The notes beneath the pieces were generated by a model. The model worked only from the letters and a program-made list of their open reading frames with translations. It searched no databases and had not been told where the DNA came from. A DNA stretch of 64,000 nt from Sphingobacterium sp. ML3W (GTDB lineage: Bacteria > Bacteroidota > Bacteroidia > Sphingobacteriales > Sphingobacteriaceae), in assembly GCF_000747525.1 (NCBI RefSeq), contig NZ_CP009278.1:3720001-3784000 (forward strand). Direction: 5' to 3'. The position numbers and the translations under genes are program-made. Each line of letters starts with the position of its first letter. Position 1 is the first letter of the stretch. Of the stretch, positions 1-7,083 are shown piece by piece.

Positions 1-163
1 TAATGGTCTATATTTTGTCCGTGTTCCACACATGTTAATTAGGTTAATCATTTCATCTGAATTGTATTCAGCAATAATTACAGCACTGGCAAAATAATAG
101 CCAAAACCACAACTCACTAATTATAAGAATATTAAAAATAAATTTATGAATAAAAGTGTACGC

Positions 164-186
164 TTCCGAACATCGATTGTTCGGAA
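164..186. repeat. Palindrome with adjacent direct repeat
   Basis: Arms TTCCGAACA and TGTTCGGAA are perfectly complementary around the 5-nt centre TCGAT. The 11-mer GAACATCGATT occurs in the palindrome and again immediately downstream (about 188-198). It could be an operator or a remnant recombination site. No gene lies close enough to assign it. Confidence 0.5.
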
Positions 187-251
187 ATGAACATCGATTA
201 TCATCTTGATTAGGATAAACTGGTATTGAAAGAGATATTCATTTATAATCA

Positions 252-479
252 TCAAAAAAGCCGTCTGACCCTCCCCTCCTGGTCAACATCCATCGTATCG
301 GTAAGCATCACTGTCAAACGGTAATACAAAGCAACCACTTCCTCAGGTTTATCTACAGCTGTTTCACCTGTAAAATAAGACCTCGGTCGAAAATCAACAT
401 TCTCCTACACCTGCTCCACGAATAGCCACTTGCCAGCTAGGCTATTGTCTACATGGGAGAAATCCACTGCTATAAGTAG
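252..479 (-). pseudogene. Decayed gene 3' end with one in-frame stop
   Basis: On the minus strand a single frame stays open from about 479 to 252 apart from one TAG at 405-407. The predicted peptide is protein-like on both sides of the stop: before it, AVDFSHVDNSLAGKWLFVEQ; after it, pieces such as DFRPRSYFTGE and PEEVVALYYRL, ending with EGRVRRLF and TGA. The same frame continues upstream to about 632 with less convincing composition and no obvious start codon. I do not recognise the family. It is most simply the 3' end of a disrupted gene. Confidence 0.45.
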
Positions 480-684
480 AATTTCGGAGGAATAAAATCT
501 TCAAAATAAACAAGCAAAATTTCAAACTTCCAGATTTCACGCAGAATTTCGCATTGCCACAATTGCGGTGCCGCAATCAACAGAAAACTAAAAAAACTTC
601 CACCATCGAAGTGACATTTATTGAGTAATAAGATTTACATACCGAAATACAATAAAAAATGCTCATTTGTAACAATAAAAGTGT

Positions 685-740
685 CGCATTTCTTACATTT
701 TTTTTGCAACAGATGTAACAATAAAAATGTAAGAAATGCG
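685..740. repeat. Perfect 18-bp inverted repeat
   Basis: Positions 685-702 and 723-740 are exact reverse complements (outer ends CGCATTTC/GAAATGCG), separated by 20 nt. TGTAACAATAAAA also occurs as a direct repeat at about 668 and 714. The arms end in T/A runs towards the loop, which is not the layout of an intrinsic terminator. The element sits 68 bp upstream of the MauE-like gene, so it could be a regulatory hairpin, a double operator or a mobile-element remnant. Confidence 0.6.
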
Positions 741-807
741 GTAACGCTGCCTCTGTTTTCCTCTTTACCTTAGTCTTAGTTTAAATCACCAAATAAAAAC
801 TGACATT

Positions 808-1230
808 ATGATTGCGACTCTTATTACATATATCATCGTTGCCCTGTTCGCCCTTCTTTGGGCGTACATAGCGGTACCAAAATTTGCTAAGCTTAAATCG
901 TTTGGTGAAATATTGGGATCACAAGCAATACCAAAATGGACTGTTCCGATTTTGACTTGGTTGATTCCTATACTAGAAATTGCTGTTGTTTGTCTGTTGC
1001 TGTTTCGGGAGACCATGCTGTTGGGCTTGTACTTCTCCTTCGGATTGATGTTGATCTTCACGCTCTATGTCTCCGGGATTATTTTTCAGGTCTATGAGCG
1101 CTACCCCTGCCCCTGTGGTGGATTCTTCAAACACATGACGTGGAGGAGACATCTCAAGGTCAATATTTGGTTGACAGCAATTGCCCTAGTGGGCGTACTA
1201 TTAGAGCAATTTAATTTATTTAGAAACTAA
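808..1230 (+). CDS. MauE/DoxX-like redox-associated membrane protein
   Basis: A 140-residue integral membrane protein with about four hydrophobic segments (roughly residues 3-22, 47-65, 70-92 and 117-134). A CPCGG motif (about residues 98-102) sits at the end of the third segment, as in Bacteroidota MauE/DoxX-type proteins thought to pass electrons or disulfides to periplasmic partners. The ATG at 808 begins at the first hydrophobic segment. Directly after its stop comes an array of five small paralogous genes whose products share two invariant cysteines, so a thiol-redox link is plausible but inferred. The stop codon lies within the conserved leader sequence of the first array gene, suggesting co-transcription. 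Confidence 0.75.
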   Translation: MIATLITYIIVALFALLWAYIAVPKFAKLKSFGEILGSQAIPKWTVPILTWLIPILEIAVVCLLLFRETMLLGLYFSFGLMLIFTLYVSGIIFQVYERYPCPCGGFFKHMTWRRHLKVNIWLTAIALVGVLLEQFNLFRN

Positions 1231-1242
1231 AGTTTACGCTTT

Positions 1243-1521
1243 TTGATGTATAAAAGCACCACGATTATGCCTTGGTATTCATACACCCCCTGCTGCAAAA
1301 ATGACGGCGACCCGAAAGATAGAAACCAGTACACCCTACACGGGAATCATCCACCACACTGTGAAGGCCATGTGATGGTCTGTGCCATCCAAGCGATGGA
1401 TGACCATAAAAAACCGATCATTACCTGTGATCTAGAGGAAGAAATCTGTTGCGCATTGGAGCACCATAAAAGCACAACCAATGTGTTGTTAAAAGGAAGT
1501 GACTGTAATGATTGCGATTGA
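1243..1521 (+). CDS. Small Cys-rich array protein, copy 1
   Basis: First of five tandem paralogs. The frame opens at TTG 1243, followed directly by ATG 1246. The shared core is MPWYxY near the N-terminus, a DPNxYTL-like segment, PPxC, VCAIQAMD, then KPIIT, an E-I-AL helix and a C-terminal NVLLK. It has 9 cysteines, the most in the array, including a CC pair near residue 17 and a C-terminal CNDC. No signal peptide or membrane segment is visible. The pattern resembles small uncharacterised Bacteroidota proteins found near MauE genes, which normally carry a signal peptide; function is unknown. It lies 12 bp after the MauE-like gene. Confidence 0.7.
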   Translation: MMYKSTTIMPWYSYTPCCKNDGDPKDRNQYTLHGNHPPHCEGHVMVCAIQAMDDHKKPIITCDLEEEICCALEHHKSTTNVLLKGSDCNDCD

Positions 1522-1659
1522 CAGTTGAACGCTGCTGTAGTTGAATGATTTAAATTGAAAAATTTAGATTGATGATGTTGGCCCCATACCAATGCTCAGA
1601 AGAGTAAATGCTGGTACGGCGACTAACATCAGACAAAAGGCACAGTGTATAAGATAAAA

Positions 1660-1692
1660 GGGCGACGCTGAAAACCCGATAATAGAGTAGGC
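1660..1692 (+). ncRNA. Putative pseudoknot element, unit 1
   Basis: GGG (1660-1662) pairs with CCC (1675-1677) across a 12-nt loop. Loop bases GCT (1667-1669) can pair with GGC (1690-1692), forming an H-type pseudoknot. Loop positions 8-12 are GAAAA, as in every unit. It ends 24 nt upstream of the copy 2 gene. The RNA role is inferred from pairing conserved across five units. Confidence 0.5.
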
Positions 1693-1716
1693 TAAAGAAA
1701 TTAAAGTTTATGCTTT

Positions 1717-1995
1717 TTGATGTATAAAAGCACTACGATTATGCCTTGGTATAAATATCAACCTCCAATTCCTTGCTATTGTAATCCATGTGATCCCAAT
1801 AACTATATACTATATGGAAGTATCCCACCTCCATGTTCACCTCCAAAAGATTTTGTTTGTGCAATACAGGCATTAGATAATATGGGGAAACCCATAATTA
1901 CCTCTTCATTATGTTCAGAAATTGCTAATGCTCTTCAAAATAAAATAGACACCACGAACGTACGCTTAAAAAGTACAAATGCATGTCTATGCTAA
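1717..1995 (+). CDS. Small Cys-rich array protein, copy 2
   Basis: Second paralog, starting TTG 1717/ATG 1720. It keeps MPWYKY, CDPNNY, PPPC, FVCAIQALDNMGKPIIT and NVRLK. It has 8 cysteines, including PCYCNPC near residue 20 and a C-terminal CLC. It is about 50-60% identical by eye to copies 3-5 over the core. The 30 nt before the start match copy 3 exactly. No signal peptide is seen; the function is unknown. Confidence 0.7.
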   Translation: MMYKSTTIMPWYKYQPPIPCYCNPCDPNNYILYGSIPPPCSPPKDFVCAIQALDNMGKPIITSSLCSEIANALQNKIDTTNVRLKSTNACLC

Positions 1996-2036
1996 AAACT
2001 ATTATTTAAGATAGTAAATAAAATTTGATGAAATAA

Positions 2037-2068
2037 GGAGAACGCCGAAAATCCTGAACAGAGTAGGC
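2037..2068 (+). ncRNA. Putative pseudoknot element, unit 2
   Basis: GGA (2037-2039) pairs with TCC (2052-2054); loop GCC (2044-2046) pairs with GGC (2066-2068). Relative to unit 1 both sides of the first stem changed (GGG/CCC to GGA/TCC), which is compensatory. The spacing is the same 12-nt loop, with 11 nt before the closing GGC. It precedes the copy 3 gene. Confidence 0.5.
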
Positions 2069-2092
2069 TAAAGAAATTAAAGTTTATGCTTT

Positions 2093-2338
2093 TTGATGTA
2101 TAAAAGCGCTATGATTATGGCTTGGTATAAATACAATGGAGGACCGGTATGTGATCCCAACAGCTATACACTTGTTGGAAATGCCCCCCCTTCCTGTCCA
2201 AATCCAAATATTCGTCTCTGTGCTATACAAGCCTTTGACAATATGGGATCGCCAATTATCACACCTGCATTGTGCGGTGAAATTGGAACAGCGCTACAAA
2301 ATAAGACGGAAAGTGTAAATGTTTTACTCTGTCCTTAA
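2093..2338 (+). CDS. Small Cys-rich array protein, copy 3
   Basis: Third paralog, 81 codons from TTG 2093 (ATG 2096). The core is MAWYKY (the usual Pro is Ala), CDPNSYTLVGNAPPSC, LCAIQAFDNMG, PIIT, EI-TALQNK and VNVLL. It has 5 cysteines. It is shorter than copies 1-2 because the segment before DPN is reduced and the C-terminal tail is missing. A second open frame inside it (2136-2318) is a shadow. Confidence 0.68.
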   Translation: MMYKSAMIMAWYKYNGGPVCDPNSYTLVGNAPPSCPNPNIRLCAIQAFDNMGSPIITPALCGEIGTALQNKTESVNVLLCP

Positions 2339-2362
2339 TATAAGTATTGAAAGAATAAAAAG

Positions 2363-2394
2363 GGAGTATGTCGAAAATCCAGAACAGAGTAGGC
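2363..2394 (+). ncRNA. Putative pseudoknot element, unit 3
   Basis: GGA (2363-2365) pairs with TCC (2378-2380). Loop GTC (2370-2372) pairs with GGC (2392-2394) through one G-U pair. The loop length, the GAAAA tract and the GAGTAGGC ending match the other units. It precedes the copy 4 gene. Confidence 0.5.
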
Positions 2395-2416
2395 AACCAA
2401 TTAAAGTTTAGGCTTT

Positions 2417-2677
2417 TTGATTTATAAAAGCACAACGATTATGCCTTGGTATCAATTTACTCCTCCGGGAATTCACAAAGATCCTACAGATCCAAATCAG
2501 TATACGTATTATGGAAATGTACCATCACCATGTGCTGGGTCCAATCTTATTCTCTGTTCTATTCAAGCATTTGATAATATGGGAAAACCTATTATCACAG
2601 TAGCGCTTATCTCTGAAATAGCGATAGCATTGGAGAACAAAACAACTACTGTCAATGTGTTTTTAAAGCCTTCATAG
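2417..2677 (+). CDS. Small array protein, copy 4
   Basis: Fourth paralog, 86 codons. The usual ATG second codon is ATT here, so initiation must be at TTG 2417 or at the conserved internal ATG nine codons in (MPWYQF). The core DPNQYTYYGN, C, LCSIQAFDNMGKPIIT, EIAIALENK and VNVFLKP is retained. Only the two invariant cysteines remain. That copies 4 and 5 share this TTG without a following ATG supports either a TTG start or the internal Met. Confidence 0.65.
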   Translation: MIYKSTTIMPWYQFTPPGIHKDPTDPNQYTYYGNVPSPCAGSNLILCSIQAFDNMGKPIITVALISEIAIALENKTTTVNVFLKPS

Positions 2678-2827
2678 GTATAACGCTTCAGAATTCCTTT
2701 ACACTTTTCATTACTCGAGTATATAAAAGTGTAGCGAATGTGTAAACTATTGCTAAGACGTAAAAATATGATTAATAAAAGACGGTTAACAACAATTTTA
2801 AATACACAAAGCTAACACATTAAAAAT

Positions 2828-2895
2828 GGAGAAGGCCGAAAATCCATAATCGAGTAGGCAAAGGGCGAAGCTGAAAACCCTGTAAACGAGTAAGC
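2828..2895 (+). ncRNA. Putative pseudoknot element, tandem units 4 and 5
   Basis: Two units stand 3 nt apart. Unit 4: GGA 2828-2830/TCC 2843-2845, with loop GCC 2835-2837/GGC 2857-2859. Unit 5: GGG 2863-2865/CCC 2878-2880, with loop GCT 2870-2872/AGC 2893-2895. Unit 5 has a perfectly complementary GCT/AGC pair where unit 4 has GCC/GGC, so the second stem also shows compensatory change. They precede the copy 5 gene. Confidence 0.52.
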
Positions 2896-2917
2896 AACCA
2901 ATTAAAGTTTACGCTTT

Positions 2918-3172
2918 TTGATCGATAAAAGCACTATTATTATGCCTTGGTATTCATTCACACCAATTGGAACACCTGATGTTTCAAATCCAAATCATTA
3001 TACTCTTGTAGGCAGTACACCTCCTTCATGTCCAACACCAAACGAACAATTATGTGCTATTCAAGCTTCTGACAACATGAGTAAACCGATTCTTACAGAC
3101 TCGTTAATTGCGGAAATTGGAAATACTGTAAATAACAAAATAGAAAGTACAAATGTACTATTGAAACCATAA
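2918..3172 (+). CDS. Small array protein, copy 5
   Basis: Last paralog, 84 codons from TTG 2918; the next codon is ATC, and the first ATG is the conserved internal one (MPWYSF). The core NPNHYTLVGSTPPSC, LCAIQASDNM, KPILT, EIGNTVNNK and TNVLLKP is intact. It has two cysteines only. The array thus runs 9, 8, 5, 2, 2 cysteines from copy 1 to copy 5. Function unknown. Confidence 0.66.
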   Translation: MIDKSTIIMPWYSFTPIGTPDVSNPNHYTLVGSTPPSCPTPNEQLCAIQASDNMSKPILTDSLIAEIGNTVNNKIESTNVLLKP

Positions 3173-3280
3173 GGGAGGGTTAAAATAGATTATTCTGTGT
3201 GTAAAAACAAATTATTAAGCGTTTATAAAAGCGCTCTTAACATTCTGGCTTAGCCATGCTGCCCACGCGCAGCTTAAAAA

Positions 3281-3314
3281 AAGAAACCCTGAAATTTATT
3301 TTGCAGGGTTTCTT
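3281..3314 (-). terminator. Terminator of the TlpA-like gene
   Basis: An 11-bp stem (AAGAAACCCTG/CAGGGTTTCTT) with a 12-nt loop; read on the minus strand it is followed by a run of T. It lies just past the stop of the gene at 3337. It is partly duplicated at 4784-4818. Confidence 0.8.
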
Positions 3315-3336
3315 AATTATACCAACAGCAACCAGG

Positions 3337-4680
3337 CTATTTGACATCTGAGATGACCCGAACCTCAATCTCACGCTCGGCTTCTATCAGATCCAAGCCA
3401 TGGCGCTGTATCTCCTTCCGGAACCCAGCGAGGGTACCATCACTTGGCATAATATTGAAGTCTACATCAAACCCTAATCCTGTTTCATCAATCGCTGGTG
3501 GATATTTTTGAGTATAATCTAAACTCATCATCACCAAAGCGGGAATTGACATTCCCCCCTTTCCTTTTGGTAAAGTATCAGTAAGTGGTTTATTGGTTTT
3601 CACAAAAACCAAACATTTAACCTTGCGTTTTTCATAACGCCCATTAAGACCAAATCTATTGTTCAAATCCTTTAAAGCTTGTTTTGCCAATGCTTGTTTG
3701 TCGACCAGCCCTTGCTTTTCCATTTCATAACAGAAATGGTTTTTTCGATCCCATACGACTTGATTCTCTTGGTCAACATTACGAAAACGGGATACATCCT
3801 TAACCTCTAATATGCGACGCGCAGGATGAGGGAGGTAAGGTAATTTAGTGGCATCTTTCACCATATCTCCCTCTGTAACAAAAGGTTTTGTGGCATATAA
3901 TAGAATTTGATAAATGGAAGAAAGGTCTTGATTAAAAAAAGCAAGACGGCTAATATTTCGTGCGGTATCTTGTTTATAAAAAAGTCCGCCTAGACCAATC
4001 TGCATCGAATTGGACGTTCCTGTCAGTACTGAATAGCCGTAAAAGGGTGATTCACTTACTTCTGTCGACAAGCCGTCCAAGCGCATCAGGGGATACATCG
4101 GGTCAAAGCTATCGTTTTTCAAGGGCCAATTCACGGTTTTCCCATCCAATACTTCCTGAATATTGGTACTTGTAATATGCTCATATCCCGTAATGGCCAT
4201 CACCTTACCCTTAAAGATCCAAATCACATGGGGGTTGGTCTGATAACGGAAATAGGAGCGCAAAATCCGGTCATCAACAGCAGAAGCACGATGTACAGGT
4301 GGATTATATTCCTTTAAGAACCGATTTTTATTAAAAAAATCAACAATATGATCTTTCGATTCCCAGGTAACAGATAACAATTTAATTCGATCTCCAAATA
4401 CACGCTGTAAAGAGTCCAACTTGGGCATGCTGGCGATACAGGTACCACAACTCCGCTCCCAGAAATCAAGCACCAATAACCTATCCTTATAATCCGAAGT
4501 GTGGATGCTACGTTTATCATCATTGATAATATTGTCAATCAAGATATCGGGAACCTGATCTCCGATTTTCAATTCGGCAATACCGGGAACAAGTGCTGGT
4601 CGACCATATTTATCTTTTTCCTGCGCCTGTGTAATACTTGTTAGTAATAAAAGAAAACAAATGACTGTTGTTAATTTCAT
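3337..4680 (-). CDS. TlpA-like thioredoxin-fold protein
   Basis: A 447-residue exported protein. The signal peptide ends near residue 19 (TSITQAQ). A redoxin domain follows (about 40-190) with the active-site motif RSCGTC inside DFWERSCGTC, typical of TlpA/ResA-type extracytoplasmic disulfide reductases. The C-terminal ~250 residues are an uncharacterised Bacteroidota extension. It is the last gene of the sigma/FecR/SusCD cluster but follows a hairpin and has its own ECF-type promoter box 23 bp upstream (4703-4730), so it can be transcribed separately. TlpA-like proteins often accompany SusCD loci; the substrate is unknown. Confidence 0.8.
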   Translation of the reverse strand: MKLTTVICFLLLLTSITQAQEKDKYGRPALVPGIAELKIGDQVPDILIDNIINDDKRSIHTSDYKDRLLVLDFWERSCGTCIASMPKLDSLQRVFGDRIKLLSVTWESKDHIVDFFNKNRFLKEYNPPVHRASAVDDRILRSYFRYQTNPHVIWIFKGKVMAITGYEHITSTNIQEVLDGKTVNWPLKNDSFDPMYPLMRLDGLSTEVSESPFYGYSVLTGTSNSMQIGLGGLFYKQDTARNISRLAFFNQDLSSIYQILLYATKPFVTEGDMVKDATKLPYLPHPARRILEVKDVSRFRNVDQENQVVWDRKNHFCYEMEKQGLVDKQALAKQALKDLNNRFGLNGRYEKRKVKCLVFVKTNKPLTDTLPKGKGGMSIPALVMMSLDYTQKYPPAIDETGLGFDVDFNIMPSDGTLAGFRKEIQRHGLDLIEAEREIEVRVISDVK

Positions 4681-4702
4681 AATAAAATTGTTTATATACT
4701 TA

Positions 4703-4730
4703 TAGGTTCTTTGATTGGATAGATTCCCTA
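4703..4730 (-). promoter_or_regulatory. ECF-type promoter box D (tlpA-like gene)
   Basis: On the minus strand it reads TAGGGAAT-N12-AGAACCTA, matching three other boxes in this cluster with one or two differences per half and identical spacing. The 3' half ends 23 bp before the ATG at 4680, a normal distance for a promoter. Confidence 0.65.
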
Positions 4731-4783
4731 GCTATTGAGATGAAAAATCTTTATATTTAGCTTCCAGCTGAGCTGCTTAAAGA

Positions 4784-4818
4784 AAGAAACCCTGCAATTT
4801 ATATTTGCAAGGTTTCTT
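4784..4818 (-). terminator. Hairpin terminator after the DUF4397-like gene
   Basis: AAGAAACCCTGCAA pairs with TTGCAAGGTTTCTT with one mismatch, across 7 nt. It lies between the stop at 4832 and promoter box D. The T-tract on the minus side is weak, so termination may be partial. Confidence 0.55.
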
Positions 4819-4831
4819 GTATTTTGATTTA

Positions 4832-5617
4832 CTATTGATAAGGGACAACCACTATGCGAAAGTTGTCTAATGCGGAAAGTCCAGGAGTATTATACACCCC
4901 CATCACTACAACTGCTACTGATTTAAAACGATAAGAACTTGCACTAAAGGTATAGGTAGCTACGAGCGAATTATCTGCTGAATTTCGAATTTGAAAAGTA
5001 ATGGTATTCATACCGGTCCTAGCTGGATAGGTTTTGAAATCCGTGAATTGCTGATAGCCCAAATCATTTGCTTCCAGTGCCGTATTATTGAGTATATTGA
5101 TGTCCAATTTCGGGCCTGATGATGACAGATTGACAAAACGGATATTGACGATGCTATCCGCTGAGGGGGTAGGTTTCCCCGCGTCGCGAATCACATAATC
5201 TGGAAAATTACTTTCTTCCTGAAATACGGTTTTTAAATCTGTTGGTGTACCCGATAGATACCAGGTATACACTTTCCCTTCACTCAACTGAGCGACCTGA
5301 TTGTACCACATGTTTGTGGTATCACTGAGGGGTACGACCTGAAAAACTGTACTTTGGTCAGTCGGAACAATAAACATCTTATTCAAAGTAGATCCACCCA
5401 AAGCCTGGTTATCACGGATGCTGCTCCAGTTTATTTTCTTTGCAGATACATTGACTTTGGCATTACCCCCTGTCACGACGGCATTAATCACATTTACCCT
5501 GGCTAGGCCCGCCTCTGCCTGCAATACCTTTTCCTTTTGACAGGAATACAAAAATAATCCCCAGAAAAAGATCAGGAAAAATCTTATTACTTTAAATATT
5601 GTTTTCATAATGTTCAA
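4832..5617 (-). CDS. DUF4397-like surface lipoprotein
   Basis: 261 residues. A hydrophobic N-terminus ends in a lipobox-like FLYSC (Cys near 26), so it is probably an outer-membrane lipoprotein. The body looks like two beta-rich repeats, each beginning with an ARVNVIN/NIRFVNLS-type strand, consistent with DUF4397-type immunoglobulin-like domains. It starts 31 bp after the SusD stop, in the same operon. Proteins in this position often help bind substrate at the surface with SusD; that role is inferred. Confidence 0.7.
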   Translation of the reverse strand: MNIMKTIFKVIRFFLIFFWGLFLYSCQKEKVLQAEAGLARVNVINAVVTGGNAKVNVSAKKINWSSIRDNQALGGSTLNKMFIVPTDQSTVFQVVPLSDTTNMWYNQVAQLSEGKVYTWYLSGTPTDLKTVFQEESNFPDYVIRDAGKPTPSADSIVNIRFVNLSSSGPKLDINILNNTALEANDLGYQQFTDFKTYPARTGMNTITFQIRNSADNSLVATYTFSASSYRFKSVAVVVMGVYNTPGLSALDNFRIVVVPYQ

Positions 5618-5648
5618 TTTCTTTTTAATGAAAGCATTTCAGCCATTC

Positions 5649-7061
5649 TTACCTCGGATTCTGTTCCATACCGGTCAAGTCGATGACTTCCCGAGTCGGA
5701 ATCAAAAGTGTATAACGAGGATCATTGGGTTGCAGTGGCGTATACGATATGGTATTCATATCCCGACGTAGCGTAACCGCAAAAGCTGGGTCTTTGTTTA
5801 AGCGTCGTAAATCAGTCCAGCGCAATGTACGGAAGACCAACTCCTTTCGACGTTCTGTTAAAATCTGAACCAGTGCATTATTAGCACTGCTTGCAGTTCG
5901 GTTGATATAAGGTGGTACCATACGTTTTGCCATTAAAGTATTTAGATCATTCATGGCCAATCGAGTATTGCCAGCTCTGGCATAACACTCCCCTCTGATC
6001 AGGTATATTTCATTGGTCGCTAAGCCCATAAACAAACCAGAACTCTCCGTACCGTCATAATTTCCCCTAAAACCAATTATTCCGTTTGGTACACCATTCC
6101 ATTCCATTCCTTCTCCGAAAAAGACTCCTTTTCGCCTGTCAGTTGCCGAATAAGAATCATACAAAGCAGGATCGATTCGTACCATTCCTGGAGCAAGTGT
6201 ACCGTAAATTGTAACCGCCTGAAAAATCACTTCGGCATTGAATCTCATAAAGGATGGACCGGTAGCACTGCTATTGACCGTTGTGGAAGTTGCAGGATTA
6301 CTTGTCACATTATAATCAATCAAAGTAGACTGCAATTTCAAGCATTCATCCGCCATCTTTCCGGCATTTGCATAATCTTCCATAGACAGGTAGGTCCGTG
6401 CTAACGCACCATAAGCGGCAGCTTTAGAAGGGCGTGCTTTGATCTTAACCTCTATCGGTAACAAAGATACTGCTTCATTCAGATCAGCCGTAATCCGATC
6501 ATAAATCTGCTTCACTGTTCCTCTGCTCGATAGCTCTTGGGGATTTGGAGTCACGCGGATTGGGATACCAAGGTCCGTACCTGCTGTTCCGACGGTATAA
6601 GGTTTACAGAAGAGCTGTGCTAAGCTATAATAAGCAAAGGCGCGAAAAAACAAAGCGGCCCCTCGAATCATCTTATAATTGGGGTCGGTTGTAGAAAGCT
6701 TTTCCAATGTGCTCAACACCAGATTGGCATTGTAAACAACCTGATAGCCTTGAAGCCATTGCGCAACGTGCTCTCCCTGTGGATGCCAAACGTAATTATT
6801 TTTATTTTCTGCTGTATTATTTGCATCTGGAAGACTTTCATATACAGCATCGGTAAAATAATAGCTGTCCGATGCTGCTTCCCCATGGTCCGGATAACCG
6901 GCATTCATTCGAGAATAATCATCCAATAGTGCCTGACAATCGGCCAGCGTAGTGGGAGTTACCTGTGCTAGATTCGGTCGCTGATCCAGAAAGTCTTTTT
7001 TACATCCTGTCTGCAAAAATAGCAACAAGATGATTATGAATATTAATTCGTTCTTCATCAT
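5649..7061 (-). CDS. SusD/RagB-family nutrient-binding lipoprotein
   Basis: 470 residues. The lipobox LQTGC (Cys near 20) is followed by KKDFLDQRP, the classic SusD N-terminus. TPR-like helices follow (AYYSLAQLFCKPY, ARTYLSMEDYANAGKMADECL) and the C-terminal RRKELVFRTLRWTDLRRL and YTLLIPTREV motifs of the family. It should cap the SusC transporter encoded 22 bp upstream. The substrate cannot be read from sequence; no glycosidase is linked, which argues for a non-glycan ligand. Confidence 0.9.
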   Translation of the reverse strand: MMKNELIFIIILLLFLQTGCKKDFLDQRPNLAQVTPTTLADCQALLDDYSRMNAGYPDHGEAASDSYYFTDAVYESLPDANNTAENKNNYVWHPQGEHVAQWLQGYQVVYNANLVLSTLEKLSTTDPNYKMIRGAALFFRAFAYYSLAQLFCKPYTVGTAGTDLGIPIRVTPNPQELSSRGTVKQIYDRITADLNEAVSLLPIEVKIKARPSKAAAYGALARTYLSMEDYANAGKMADECLKLQSTLIDYNVTSNPATSTTVNSSATGPSFMRFNAEVIFQAVTIYGTLAPGMVRIDPALYDSYSATDRRKGVFFGEGMEWNGVPNGIIGFRGNYDGTESSGLFMGLATNEIYLIRGECYARAGNTRLAMNDLNTLMAKRMVPPYINRTASSANNALVQILTERRKELVFRTLRWTDLRRLNKDPAFAVTLRRDMNTISYTPLQPNDPRYTLLIPTREVIDLTGMEQNPR

Positions 7062-7083
7062 AATTTCTATACATTAATTCCTG

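Larger units (their letters stand above)
1..807. other. Gene-poor left flank
   Basis: No intact gene is visible here. The region holds a 9-bp palindrome (164-186), a decayed minus-strand reading frame (252-479), a 7-bp inverted repeat around 562-577 (ATTGCGG/CCGCAAT) and a perfect 18-bp inverted repeat (685-740). The promoter of the following MauE-like gene should lie between about 740 and 807, but I see no convincing TAnnTTTG box. The mixture suggests a decayed or recombined region. Confidence 0.6.

Noticed and set aside
1660..2895. Pseudoknot units as integron attC or recombination sites
   Set aside because: No integrase is nearby, the units lack attC-like R and L boxes, and the two tandem units before copy 5 do not fit cassette boundaries.
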